From the NCBI GenBank assembly GCA_015680905.1, contig CM027377.1, positions 13,912,501-13,976,500 on the forward strand: DNA of 64,000 nt, in the 5' to 3' direction. Below the pieces are notes generated by a model. The model was given only the letters and a program-made list of their open reading frames with translations, was not told where the DNA came from and ran no database searches. Made by a program: the position numbers and the translations under genes. This stretch comes from Coptis chinensis (taxonomy: Eukaryota; Streptophyta; Magnoliopsida; Ranunculales; Ranunculaceae). Shown here one piece after another: positions 1 to 11,664 of the stretch; position 1 is the first letter of the stretch; the number at the start of each line of letters is the position of its first letter.

Positions 1-252
1 TTCTTCGATTATGTCATTTGGTTATTTTTTCAGAGCCAATTTAATGACAGTAATAGCGTTGTGCTTGATTGAGGGAACCTTATATTCTGGAAGTAGTTTC
101 TGAATTGAGCTTGATTTTGATTATATCATGGCATGGAAAAACAGCCCCAACCTCAACAGATCTCAGTAGCTAGAGCTACTTACACTCTTACAAAAGTACT
201 ATGACGTAATTTTATGTACTTTAGTTTTTGCTCCAAACAATACAGTACTTAC

Positions 253-3200
253 CTCTGAATTTACAAGTGATGTCAGAACCGTCAAAGATCCGTACTCGTG
301 AATCAGCCGAAGTAATCAACACCTCAGAGGAATTTCCTGGAGCAAACTATATAAAACTTCATTCAGTGAGTTTGGACCATATGCATGTCAAATCTTGTAA
401 ACACGCTAATATATATCAACAGGAAATGTACCTCAAATCCTGTAATCTTTTTTGCTTGCGACTTCTTTTTGTTCTGCACATCTATCTGGCCCTTCTGATG
501 TAGTTTGGAATCTGAAAAGTGATGCCAATGTGATATGAATATAGAATTATGCATCCAAGTGCTTTTTAAGGGCAACAGGCCAGATTGAGTGCAACATCTT
601 ATGGCCTCTGTTGTACTCTTCTGTCTTGTTCACATGACTCAATGGCCAGGTAATGACTAATGACACTGTGAAAAGAAAGATATATATTCGTTTTAAGAAA
701 TTCCCGCACTAAAATAAGCAATGAATGATAACCAAATCTTACTATAATGTTCTAAGATACTTTCTCAGGTAAGTTGGGAACTGTTTGAAGATCTAACAAA
801 ACTATGTGCTTGTGATGCTGCTACCCTCACTGATGAATATAACCAGATAAACTATAAAACATTTAACCATGATTTGTTCAGATTACATACCCGAGATGCT
901 GTACAAGCGGCAACTTCCTCTGTGGGAACCCACTAATGCACCCTTCAATGACAGAAAACGAGAAATCAACAGATGGACTAAAACTATGATAACAATCCAA
1001 ATGAGTTCATATAACCTTGCAAAGTAAATTGATACATGGGCTAGCAAATGTTAAATTCAGTTCTTCTAATCTTGCAGGTGTAAATGTGTAATCTCTATTT
1101 AGTTACTAAGGAATTTGGGTACTCAAAGTCTCAAAGTACTTCCCACAAGCTTAACAAATTACAACTCCTAAACTCTGTACTTTCATAATGCTAGTTGATA
1201 CTTCAGTTTCAGGTTAAATAAGGCTTACATACTATTCTGGTCGAACTGATTATGTTCTGAACCTGACTCAACATGACATAATCAAGTAACAAACTTCAGT
1301 TCTTTCAGAAAAACACATTGCAAAATAAATTTATCTGCACCTGGCCATCAGGTGTGTAGCAAACAGCAGTGACCATTTCATGCAAATCACTCCAATCCAC
1401 AACTTTTCTCTCTGGTATACTCCAAATGCGAACCTTCGCGTCAAGTGAACCACTAATGAAATACGAATCATCCATAGGGTGGAACTGTATACAAGTCACT
1501 GCCCAACCAAATCCATGGAAAAGATGAAAATTAGAAAAGAAACACCGCGTTGACTCTTACTAGTCTGAAGATATAGATGAGAAGTAAATCGAGCTCAGTA
1601 GCAACATGGTTTGGCGTCTTACCATAATCATTATGTGCAAACAACTTTAAACAGCTCTTGGTTTCCATGTCCCATAGCCTCACAGTTTTGTCCATTGAAG
1701 ATGAAAGCAGTTGCTGCACACCCAAATACATTTGTTACTAGTCTCTTCTAGATATGTCAACAGAGTTCCAATTATGAGGTCTAACTCCTAGTGTCTCATA
1801 ACAAATTTGTCTGGAATAAGTTTCCTGTGAGCTGTGAAGTTCCTGACTAGTTGTACTGTGTAGAAACAATGCCCGAAGATGCAAAATCCATGTTTGGGCG
1901 GCTTCATTTCTATCATCCCATTCTAAATTTTCCATTTTTTTTTAATGTTTTAAACCCTTTTCATGAACATTATAATGTCATTATATTGAAGATAGTAATG
2001 AAAAGAACTTGATCAGAGAAGCAAGAACGTGTTACAAAAAAATGCAATTTGAGGAGCCGACCTGAGAATGCGACCAAGAGAGATCCAAGACATCATCCAG
2101 ATGACCTTCAAATGAGCATACCGGTTTGTCTGAGAGTGAGAAGACAGTATCTGGCACGGACACGTAGTCAGGGATTCCTCCTCGTCTCTTTTTGCTAATT
2201 GAAGAAATCTTTCCCCTCTTCTTCCTCTCCGGAGGTAGTACTTGAGCATCCCCATTAGGACGATCAGGGGAAGTATTTGCCAAGGGATGATGCGGCGCTG
2301 AATCAGTTACATCCTGCGTTCTTCCAGAGAAGACGTCACAATCAACCACTTCCCAAACGCGAATAATTCTATCTTCTCCTGCACTCGCAAGGTACCTAGC
2401 ATTAGAGCTGAATTTAATGGTCCAAATTGAGCCTTGGTGAGCTTGAATTTCTTGGCACATGTAGAGACCGGTCATCTCCTTATGGGATTTCCCATGCTGA
2501 TGGACTTTCGTCCACTTAGAAGTACTCGCATTCTGTTGATGCGTCATTGAGTAATCCCTCTCCTTGTCAGCAATAAATCCATTTATAGTGTTTGCAACAC
2601 CCTTTATGTTCTTCAACCATGCAGGCCCTTTTTTCTTGTTTACTCTGATGCTTTTACTCGCATTCATGATCTTTCTCTCACTATCTCCAAGAACATCAAC
2701 GGTACCCATAGCAACATTTTCTCTACGCATTAGCTCCTTAACAATGGGTGAATACCCGACGCTCTTCTCAAATTCCTCCATAGTAAGTTGTTTCCCAGTT
2801 TGAAGATCACTAAGGCTACCAGTTGTTCCATCTTCATTAATGAGGAATGCCTTACCCGTGTCGAGATTCTTAATTAAAAACGAACCTCCAAAACTATTGC
2901 CTTTATCTATTGACAACATTCGACCATTTTTTTGTGCATCTCTAGACCTAACTTTTGATCTTGCTCGAGATGGCCTAATGGATTTAGCACGTAAATGCAA
3001 ATTCCTATCGCCCATTGATAATGGCATTGAAGATAATCTGATAATTTTTAGCTTTGAAACATCACCCAGTAGTTCTTCTTTTCTATACTTGGCGTCGGCG
3101 TAAGCTGATAGTAAGCTGCCTTCAGATTTGGATCTAATAATTAAACACAAAGGCGATGGTGTAGGTGAAGAGGAAGGGGCAGGGGAGGGTTGTTGAGTTG

Positions 3201-3585
3201 GCTCTTCAGGCATTACTACATTTGAAGATGCTCTTTTGAATTCATTACTAGAAAGTCTTAACAATTCTCTGTCATGACTCAAACCCATACCTTGAAGAAG
3301 GCGTTGGCGCCGATCTTGAACACATCCGGGTTCTGCCATCCATATATTATAGTCTTCCCTAGGGGCTGAGGCGGTATAACTATTACGGAATTCTTCTGGA
3401 GGGGCAGAGACGGCAGAAACAAATGAAATGCGGTTATCATCATAGTCTTCATCATCATCAGATCCGGAGGATGCAATGTCGATGGAAACAACGGATGAGA
3501 TTCTGTCCCTAGACTCAAAAAACTCGTCGTCTTCGTCTTCTAGTCCATCCCAATTCATCATCATCCTCCTCCTACTATCTGCCAT
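253..3585 (-). CDS. Plant WD40-repeat protein (WDR44-like transducin family), 5' part; continues off the left edge
   Basis: Six exons read on the minus strand: 3585-2062, 1713-1623, 1498-1341, 942-891, 511-432 and 346-253, all with GT-AG borders and consistent phases. The last ends in a GT donor, so the gene runs beyond position 1. The first ~390 residues are acidic and Ser-rich, low-complexity leader sequence. WD repeats then begin (GSIWTIKF...[18 protein letters not shown]...[15 protein letters not shown]...AKVRIWS, and further blades to [10 protein letters not shown]). This matches the plant transducin/WD40 family with one late propeller; family members are thought to act as scaffolds, but the molecular role is not established from sequence. 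An in-frame ATG lies 18 nt upstream ([10 protein letters not shown]); I chose the MADS start because the acidic conserved leader begins there. The final blade or blades are missing from the window. Frame is intact throughout. Confidence 0.9.
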
Positions 3586-4133
3586 TATACACATCAGGCA
3601 CAATAAATTTTTTCCTACGTTATTTTTTGTGTAGCATTGTTATTCCATTAAGGGGCAATAAAGATGGGAATTTTGAATTTTTTGAGTATTGTTCTTGGAA
3701 GAGAAGGAACGGCGGGAAAGGGGTAAAAAGGTCAAAAGTGGTAAAATCCTAACGAGATTAACGGTTTGGAAAAGGAAAGGCGTCCTTAACTTTAGGAATC
3801 AACCTTTTTTCTGGCCAAAAATAGACACGGTCAAATTATTGTTTGGATCTTCAGGCCGAAATACGGAATACCTCTCGCCAACCCAATATCTTCTGCTCTT
3901 CTCTTCGTCAGTAGTAACTCCTCCCTCTCCACTCTCCAATTCTCCTATACTAATAGTATGGTTGGTGCAACTCTTTAAAGGCGTTGCTCACATGCATCTT
4001 TTTGAGGTTTATTATTAGGGTTTTTCTAAGAAATTTAACACATTGGTTGGTATATAATAATTATTTGTGTATGAAATGGGTGCATTTGATTATTAAAGAT
4101 TAGTTTTTTTTAATTATTGTAATCATCATCATC
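3586..4133. promoter_or_regulatory. Shared two-way promoter between the WD40 gene and uL22m, with a telo-box
   Basis: The two genes diverge from this 548-bp gap, so it must hold both promoters. TTAGGGTTT at 4015-4023 is a telo-box (AAACCCTAA on the other strand), about 110 bp upstream of the uL22m ATG. Telo-boxes are known in promoters of plant ribosomal-protein genes, which fits. No convincing TATA box was assigned. Confidence 0.5.
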
Positions 4134-6991
4134 ATGGGCTGGCAGAGGAATTTGCTGCAGTCGATAATTCGCAATGTTGGAATAAGGGTGGAACAAAAAT
4201 TTACCAACATTTCTAGTTCTCGCTTGTACAGCACATTGAATAATCCTTCTACTACGAGGACTATTCATCCTTTTAATCAGTATTTGCAACAGTTGGTAAT
4301 GCTAACTTGTCCCTTTTACATTTTGAGATAGTAATACTCTTGAACAAGTTGTGATTGTGTGTTGTATCTCATCACAGGGAATTTCTAGTTCAAGGACACT
4401 GCTTGCAGATGATGTCAAGCCAGTGGCTTCTCCGTTTGCACCTGTTTTAGCATTAGAAAGTGGAAAGACTGATGATAGCCAGATTCCGGTCATTAAGCGT
4501 TCGCAAGTTCAAGCAATCTTGAAAAACATAAAACAGGTATTTTATCCATTTTCACTTGTCTATCTGTAAAAGAGGTAAAGTCCACACAGATTTTAGTGAA
4601 CCATAGGGTGTGTGTATCCTCAGTAAATGTTTTTAAGTTGTGAACTTAGTTACACCCAACTTTTATGTTCTTGCATCTCGAGTCTTCTGAAGGTTGAACA
4701 TCATCTTCTGGAGAGATTCAAAAAACCATCACTAGAATGCATTGAGCTGTGACAGAGGGTGTTTCACCCGAGAGATTAGGTCTGGGTTTCAGCATATCTC
4801 ATTGCAATGCCAAAATCCTTTTGTTTATGAGGTCAAAGCTTGTAGTAATGAAGTAGAGAAATGTGTGGGAGCCTATTTTGTAACCTTATTATTATATATA
4901 ATATTCACATTTTGCCTGCAAAAAAAAAAAGTGTGGGAGCGGAATTAGATATCGCTGTCCACATTCGAAGGAGAGATTTCGGTTGGGAAAGCAATGTCAT
5001 TTAATTGTGGGGCTTGTGGCTTCTAAGAAATGAGAGGCAGTTTCACGACCAATCCCAAAATATTCAATTTACTACATCTTAGACAGTAAGATGCTTACCT
5101 TCCTAGGTCTAAGTGGTGGAGGTAGTTTTGTTTTCTTGCCCTCACTTTAGATGAAAGTCAATATGCCCTTACTATTGAACTACATTTGTTTAGTTTATCT
5201 AATATTTTTAAATATTGAAAGGGGATAATGGTTTCACTTGGTCTGGACCAATTAACCAAGACTGTTGAAGAGGCTGAAAATAAATTTGATACTGGACGTA
5301 GTCCAGCTGGCCCCATGGGCCACACATTCTAGACTATGTTCGATAAAGTTTAAGGTAATTGGATCATCGACCGGAATGATCATCTTTATAAGGTGCTGCA
5401 AGGATATTACACTTCAAGAATAAAAAAAAATACCGAATGAAAAGAAAATACCGAGCATGTTTTGTTTTCATTTAGTATTTTCTTACCCTCAGTACATTGA
5501 AGAGCTTGCCATGACAAAGTACTTGGCTGGATTTTGTCTTAAAATTGGCTTGGATGGGATATTAGCTGATCTCATCCTTAATTAGCCACACGCTTCATGC
5601 ATGCTTGTTCTAGATTGTTTTGTCCTGGTGATCAGAAATCTGGCTGTATCTATTTGGATCTCATTATAATTTCCTTCCGGTGGTTTAGAGCCCCAAGAAA
5701 GTTAACTTAGTGGCTACATTAGTTCGTGGAATGCGTGTTGAAGATGCCCTGTTGCAACTGCAAGTAACCGTGAAGCGTGCTTCAAAGACTGTCTATCAGG
5801 TAAACCCATCTATGCAGACCTATATGATTGATTTGGCAGAGTTTAAATCCACATGTTACCACAGAAGGAACTTTAACTCTGAACATACACAAGTTTCCCT
5901 AGTATAAAAGACACTTCTATCCGGTTTCTGAAGGGGGATTACCCTTTAATAGGCCAACAAAAAAAAACCCTGTTTTGCTGATTTTAAAAATAATAAATAA
6001 AATGTTTTACTGATTTTAAAAACCTTTACTATGGATTGTTTATATTCTTTATCATTTCAATTTTTCATTTTACTATGAATAAAATGTTTGGCATGAAAAT
6101 ATTTAGATGTTAAGGTTTTGTTCTGTTTTTTCTCTATGAAATGAGAATCAACATCACAGAAATGCAATTACGTTTTGATACACCTATAAGCTATGAGCTT
6201 TTGGATTCTAAGTATAATGATGTACGATCAGTGTATAATCTCGCACTTTCATACGCCACATATCTTAAGAATATCCTATGTTAAAATAAGCATGCAAGGA
6301 TCCCATTTCCTTGACAAAAAGTTTATCTTGTGATATCTGGCTATCTGCATTTTTTGTATGAAAGCTTTACACAGCTATATTACGACTTATCACCATAATG
6401 CTATTCTGTCTGATACCAGCAAACCCTTACGCCTTTTATAGCATCTCTAAGAAAGGTAGAATTTCTTTTAGAACTCTGATAGCTACGAGGAATGTATGAT
6501 GGTGCAGGTTATACACTCAGCCCGTGCAAATGCAACCCATAACCATGGGTTGGATCCAGATCGCCTCCTCGTTGGTAATTTCCTCTTCATGTTTCTTTCT
6601 TAAATAAGGCATCAGTTAGCAATAATTGTTTTCAATACCTGCTTCTCCCATTTTATACCTAGTAAATTTACTATGTGTTGTGTCTTATTCTGGATACACT
6701 CCCTTGTCAACAGCTGAGGCGTTTGTAGGGAAAGGGTATTTTAAGAAGCGAGTTAATTACCATGCAAAAGGAAAATGTGGAATAAAGGAAAGACCAGAGT
6801 GCAGGTTAACAGTGGTAGTTAGGGAGATGACACCTGAAGAGGAGGCTGAGGTAGCTAGGCTGAGAGTCAGCAATTTCCGCAAGCTCACAAAACGAGAGAG
6901 ACGGCTGGTCCCACATAAGCTTATTGAAACTACACCAATATGGAACCGTAAAGGCAGGGCAGCTGGTCAGGTGGACAATGCCTTGGTCTGA
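4134..6991 (+). CDS. MRPL22: Mitochondrial large-subunit ribosomal protein uL22 (L22), nuclear-encoded
   Basis: Five exons: 4134-4295, 4378-4536, 5689-5799, 6508-6574 and 6714-6991, joining in frame to about 258 residues with no stop and with GT-AG borders. The first ~60 residues are basic and Ser-rich without acidic clusters (MGWQRNLLQSIIRNVGIRVE), as expected of a mitochondrial presequence. The uL22 core follows: SPKKVNLV, the MRVEDALLQL helix, VIHSARANATHNHGLDPDRL, then AEAFVGKGYFKKR and the C-terminal beta-hairpin with CRLTVVVRE. In the family this hairpin lines the exit tunnel of the large subunit. Length is close to the roughly 270 residues of other plant mitochondrial L22 proteins. The ATG at 4134 is the first in frame. 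The exon 3 start shows that the short ORF beginning at 5710 is only the inner part of an exon. Confidence 0.95.
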
Positions 6992-7195
6992 GTAACACCT
7001 TTAAAGATCTAGTGATCTTACATAAGAGTTGGCAATATCTGCCATCCCACGGAGCAGGAGAGCTGATTCTGCATAAGCCCAGTATGTAGTGCAAAGGCCA
7101 ATCGTATGCGCCATCTGTATGGCTTGAGTAATTCCTTAAGAAGAAAACTTCTCTTATTTACTTTCGCGCGTTTCTTTCTTTTTGTGATATTGGTA

Positions 7196-7390
7196 TAACC
7201 TTGGAAGCAAGAAATGAACATTTTCTTTCATGTTATGACTTTGTAGCTTGGAATAAGCCTGGTCCAACTTGTATTTTGATTTGTCTTTCTTTGTTTGAAT
7301 TGTTACATTGAGGAAACTACATTAAGCGGTAGTTGTGAAATCATGGGTTGTGCACTTGTGCGACCAAGTATATTTGGAATACCAATTATA
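7196..7390. repeat. Duplicated uL22m downstream flank, copy X1
   Basis: This piece just past the uL22m gene is repeated in the same direction at 10556-10735. Shared runs include GCAAGAAATGAAC, TTTCATGTTATG and GTGAAATCATGGGTTGTGC. Identity by eye is about 80-85 percent with small indels. Confidence 0.8.
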
Positions 7391-7442
7391 AAAAAAAATA
7401 TTTAGCATTTTGGAAATATATTTATAGGTGTACGTTAGTAAC

Positions 7443-8160
7443 AAAGAAGGTTTATTTTGTCTCCTTGTTCAAATTTTATGCCAATGCGTTCAGCGTTCAG
7501 CGTTCAGCATCTCATATTGTGGATGTGTCTAGTTGCCCAAATATTAGGCTGCATACAGAATTACAAATATTGATAGAGGGCATGTGGTCTGTAAGTTGTG
7601 TCGCCTTAATGTGATACTTTTCGAGAGGATTAATTGTCGCAACAAGAATCCCTCCTTGCACATCTATAAGATCATGCAGAATCATTCGATTGTCCTCCCC
7701 TAAGTGCTCAGCGCCAGACGACATAAACTTTGTCATGAAGGAAATCGAAATATGTCTGAGATAGCTGCCGGGCTGTGGCCTGCCGGTTTGTTAGGAAACA
7801 GTATCAAAGTTTCATTCCTTAAATGTCTTTGACAGCTTCTGAGTTCAGTTTTCTCCAGCCAAAATATGAAATACAACAAAAATGGTGTAAAATGTAGATT
7901 GCGTTTGTATTATAATTTTATGCACCAATAATGCCAAATGCATGTTGACATCAACATGCTTTCTCGTGTGATAGGTTATTTTTCCTTTAACTTGTTGCTC
8001 TATTAATAGTCAACCTCTTAGTTTGCTTTTTCATCAAATGGTGATCAACAAAGGTAACTACACAAGATTTAGTTTGCTTTTTCATCAAATGGTGATCAAC
8101 AAAGGTAACTACACAAGATTCTTGAGATACTGGAGCAAACTAAAAAAGCTCCAATTAGAT
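7443..8160. repeat. Duplicated flank, copy Y1, with an internal 54-bp tandem repeat
   Basis: The segment matches 16695-17800 in the same direction: a shared run reads ATATTGTGGATGTGTCTAG, and others are GATCATGCAGAATCATTCG and GAGATACTGGAGCAAACTAA. Copy Y2 is longer because it holds an extra block at about 16830-17265. Inside Y1 a ~54-bp unit beginning TTTGCTTTTTCATC occurs twice back to back (about 8020-8125), while Y2 has it once. No coding content was seen. Confidence 0.75.
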
Positions 8161-8804
8161 GAAGTTGTGAGATTTACCGGAGTCACTTAACTGAAAAAGC
8201 TTACCAATTTCCGGCACAGTAACAAGAAGTCATGTGTTCCACTGCAAAAATTTCTTCGGCACAGCTGCAAAAATTTAAGTGGCTTAGTGACTATTGAAGA
8301 CAATTAGCTCTTTTTATCTTTTAGTTTTAGTCAATTTGGTTTATTTTGTGATTTGTGGGTAGAATTCCATGTTTCACATCACCTTCTTGTTTTTGTTTGA
8401 TGAACTCTTGCAGCCACAGCCATTATTTTTTAATTATTTTCTGGAAAAAAAAATAAAAAATATATATATATATATATTCATTGAAGAATAAGTTCAAAAT
8501 GTATTTGTATAACACATTTTCAATTTTAATAATCTATATTTGTCCTTTAATTGTTCTCTTTTGTGATTTAAAAGTAATTTACTATCACAAAATAAAAATG
8601 AATTCCTAAAACAAGAAATTGGTCCCAAGGCCCAATTTCAATTCAAAACAATTCTAGATGACAGAGTTTTTTTATAATCACTCACAAGATAAATTTCGGG
8701 TGAAAATAACCCTGAAAACCAATTTTCGCATGAAAATAACCTTCAAGGACAAATGACCCGGATTTGAAATAAATATTTTCTGATTTTACCTTTTTTGTCA
8801 TTTT

Positions 8805-10095
8805 ACTATGAACAATGAGTGTTCATACATTCTGCTGATGTATGAACAATGATTTTTCATACTCAAATAGGTGTGAACGATTCTTTATACAATATATTGA
8901 TGTATGAACAATGATTATTCATGATCATGTTGAGGTATAAAATTGATTGTTCATAAAGCGTAGACAAAAATATCGGGATAATGGGTATTTATGATACTCA
9001 ATTTCTGGATATGTATCGTGGATATATCCCTCTCTTTGGGGATATTTGACATTGTTTCACATGCAAATATCGTGGATATATCTAAAATATCGACAAATAT
9101 CGTAGATATTGTGGATATTTCTTGATATATTATGATATATTATTTATATTTATTTAAAATATAATGGTAAATATTAAATAAAATTGTTATATACACAAAA
9201 TATCTCCAAATATCCTCAAATATCACAAATATCGCAAATATCGTCAAAATATCGTAGATATTTACAGTCGTATATATCTCTTAACATATCGTGATATTTA
9301 TATATCTTTTTCTAAAATATGGATAGATATCCCCAAATATCGCGATATATCGGGATATTTTGTACGGTTCATAGTCTTCATACTCCAATAGGTATTCTTA
9401 CTGATTATACATTATATTGATGCATGAATATTGATTGTTCATACCCCAAATAGGTATGAATAATGATTGTTCATACCCCAAATATGTATGAACAATAAGA
9501 ACAATTATTGTTTATACCCTAATATATGTATGAACAATGAGTGTTCATAGCTCATGTTGATATATGAACAATGATTGTTCATACCCAAAATGGGTATGCA
9601 TGAACAATTATTGTTCATACTCCAATAAGTGTTCTTATTGATCATACATTATATTTAAGTATGAATACGTATTGTTCATATTTGTTTTGGATATAAACAT
9701 TTATTGTTCATATCTGCTTTGGGTTCATATTTTTTTGTTGGTATGAACAATCAATGTTCATATCTGTTTTGGATATGAACATTTATTGTTCATATATGTT
9801 TTGGGTATAAACAATCAATGTTCATATCTGTTTTGGGTTTATGTTTATTGTTCATATAAAGAAGGTATGAACATTTATTGTTCATATCTGTTTTGTTCAT
9901 AGTCCAATTGGTATGAACACTCATTGTTCATAGCTAATGTTTATAATTGGGGGTATAAACAATGATTGTTCATATATGTTTTGAACAATTATTGTTCATA
10001 TCTGTTTTGGGTTCATGTTTTCATAGCCACAATCAATGTTCATAGCTGAATGTTCAACATGGATAGGTATAAACAATCAATGTTCATAACCGGGT
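8805..10095. repeat. Palindromic minisatellite built on TGAACAAT..ATTGTTCA
   Basis: Dozens of degenerate units carry TATGAACAAT followed by ATTGTTCATA, so most units are themselves inverted repeats able to fold into short hairpins. Unit spacing varies, mostly about 25-45 bp. The run is interrupted at about 8972-9368 by a different repeat. Confidence 0.85.
8972..9368. repeat. Second tandem repeat, AATATCGnnGATAT type, nested in the minisatellite
   Basis: Short units of the form AATATCG(T/C)(A/G)GATATT repeat through this block, again partly palindromic and very AT-rich. It splits the TGAACAAT array and may be a separate insertion or an older expansion. Confidence 0.7.
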
Positions 10096-10555
10096 TGTTT
10101 CGGTTGGGTTGAGCCGTTTATTTTTTTTCTTCAGGAGTATACTTGACATTTCATCTACCAGGGCCGTTGTTATTTCGCGTCAAGGGTAAATTTGAACTTT
10201 CAACCACCCGGTCTTTGTGAGTGATTAAAAGAAAAAGGTTGTCCTCTAGAATTCTTCTTCGACCGATTTGTCCTCTAGAGGGTCGCTCTATATTCCTAAA
10301 AACAATTTTTTTTACCCTAAATAAATAAAATTTAGTTATCAAAAAATAAAAATAAAAAATCATGTAACTTCTACATTTTTAGTTATAAAGAAATTTCAAA
10401 TCAAAATAATTTGACAGAAACTCCATATACAGGTCATTTTGACAAAAAACAAACATGTTTTTCAAACATGTTTTTCGGAGTTTAGCATTCAAAGGCTGGA
10501 AAAACAAACGACCCCTTATTTACTTTATTTTCTTTTTGTGTCCTATATCCATGAT

Positions 10556-10735
10556 GGCTTATTTGAAGCAAGAAATGAACTTTCTTTCATGTTATGTTTA
10601 TATTTTGGAATAAACATGGTTCAACTTGATCTGGTTTGTCTTTCTCTGTATGAATTGCTACACTGAGGAAACTATGTTAAGCAGTAATAGTGAAATCATG
10701 GGTTGTGCAACAGGATATATGGAGTACCAATCATA
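10556..10735. repeat. Duplicated uL22m downstream flank, copy X2
   Basis: This is the partner of 7196-7390. Its continuation, copy Y2, lies on the far side of TOC1 at 16695, so the second copy of the flank is split by a ~5.9 kb block carrying TOC1. Confidence 0.8.
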
Positions 10736-11664
10736 AAGAAAAGAAAAATAAAAGTATGAAAAACTGATTGGCAAGACGCAGGATAGGTTGAAGGAGCGTA
10801 CAAAACCAGGAAAATGAACGATAATCTACATGGAAATTAAGTACCCAAGCCTATCTCTCTTTCCTGTGATCATTTATACTGGAGGAAACTCTACGAGTAC
10901 AAGGTCTCTTGTTTGAGAACATTCCAATTTGTTAAAGTTCTTGATAAACGGGGTATGAAATGATTGTCTGTGCAATTTTTCTCAAAAATTATCTCTGCCT
11001 GGATCCCCTCATCCATTCAATGATGGTAAACTATGTTTAAAACTTGTCAATCTGTATAGCAGAATTACAGCATAGTGAGAAACTTGAGAAATGAGGGGCT
11101 CTCATGATACCTCCCTCGTTTTGACCAAACCCCAAAACAAAGCTGAAAGCAAAGAACAAACAATTCAGGCTTTCATGGATTTGCATTCTTGCATTACACT
11201 CCTCGTTCCATTTTCAAATAGTAGAAAGAAAAAGGCTTTCACATTTTCCAAGTTTTAAGTTTCTAACCATACAAAGCTTTAGAAATCTTTTCTCTTTGGC
11301 AGCCTCTAAGCCGAACTTTAATCCATTTGATCAGTGATAACTTTTTCAACTCAACTTCTCTGACGTTGATTTCTTTGCCCAGCATATTCCATGTTCCATG
11401 CTGATGAATTAAAGTCAACTTGTCCTCTCTCCAACAACGCCTTCGGAAGTGTAAATCACGCGAGATCACCAGTCAACTTGTCCTCTCTCCAACAATGTCT
11501 TCAGAAGTGTAAATCACCTGAGATCACCACAGATGAACTAACATGCGCAAAGAAGCATAGAAACAAGGACCTCGATATGAAATGATGAATTTTTTTGGAA
11601 TAGTTCCTGAAGCTCAAAGACTTCAGTTACCTTGAGGCATTGCCCTCAGCATAAGAATCCATAG
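10736..11664. other. TOC1 3' flank and probable 3' UTR, with a ~64-bp tandem duplication
   Basis: No coding region. At about 11410-11540 a unit beginning GTCAACTTGTCCTCTCTCCA occurs twice in tandem with a few differences, in the expected 3' UTR of TOC1. Confidence 0.6.

Larger units (their letters stand above)
8646..10256. mobile_element. Non-autonomous TIR DNA transposon filled with palindromic tandem repeats
   Basis: The ends are imperfect inverted repeats of about 40 bp. The left end begins AATTCTAGATGACA and contains ATCACTCACAA near 8678. The right end, read in reverse complement, begins AATTCTAGAGGACA and contains the same ATCACTCACAA near 10220. There is no transposase ORF, so it is non-autonomous; the terminal pattern would suit a Mutator-like or other TIR family, but no clean target-site duplication was found. 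Almost all of the interior is tandem repeats, listed separately. Confidence 0.6.

Noticed and set aside
2564-3103. Plus-strand ORFs opposite the WD40 exon
   Set aside because: They are antisense shadows of exon 1.
8018-10095. CRISPR-like regular repeats
   Set aside because: The genome is a plant; units are degenerate and there are no unique equal-length spacers.
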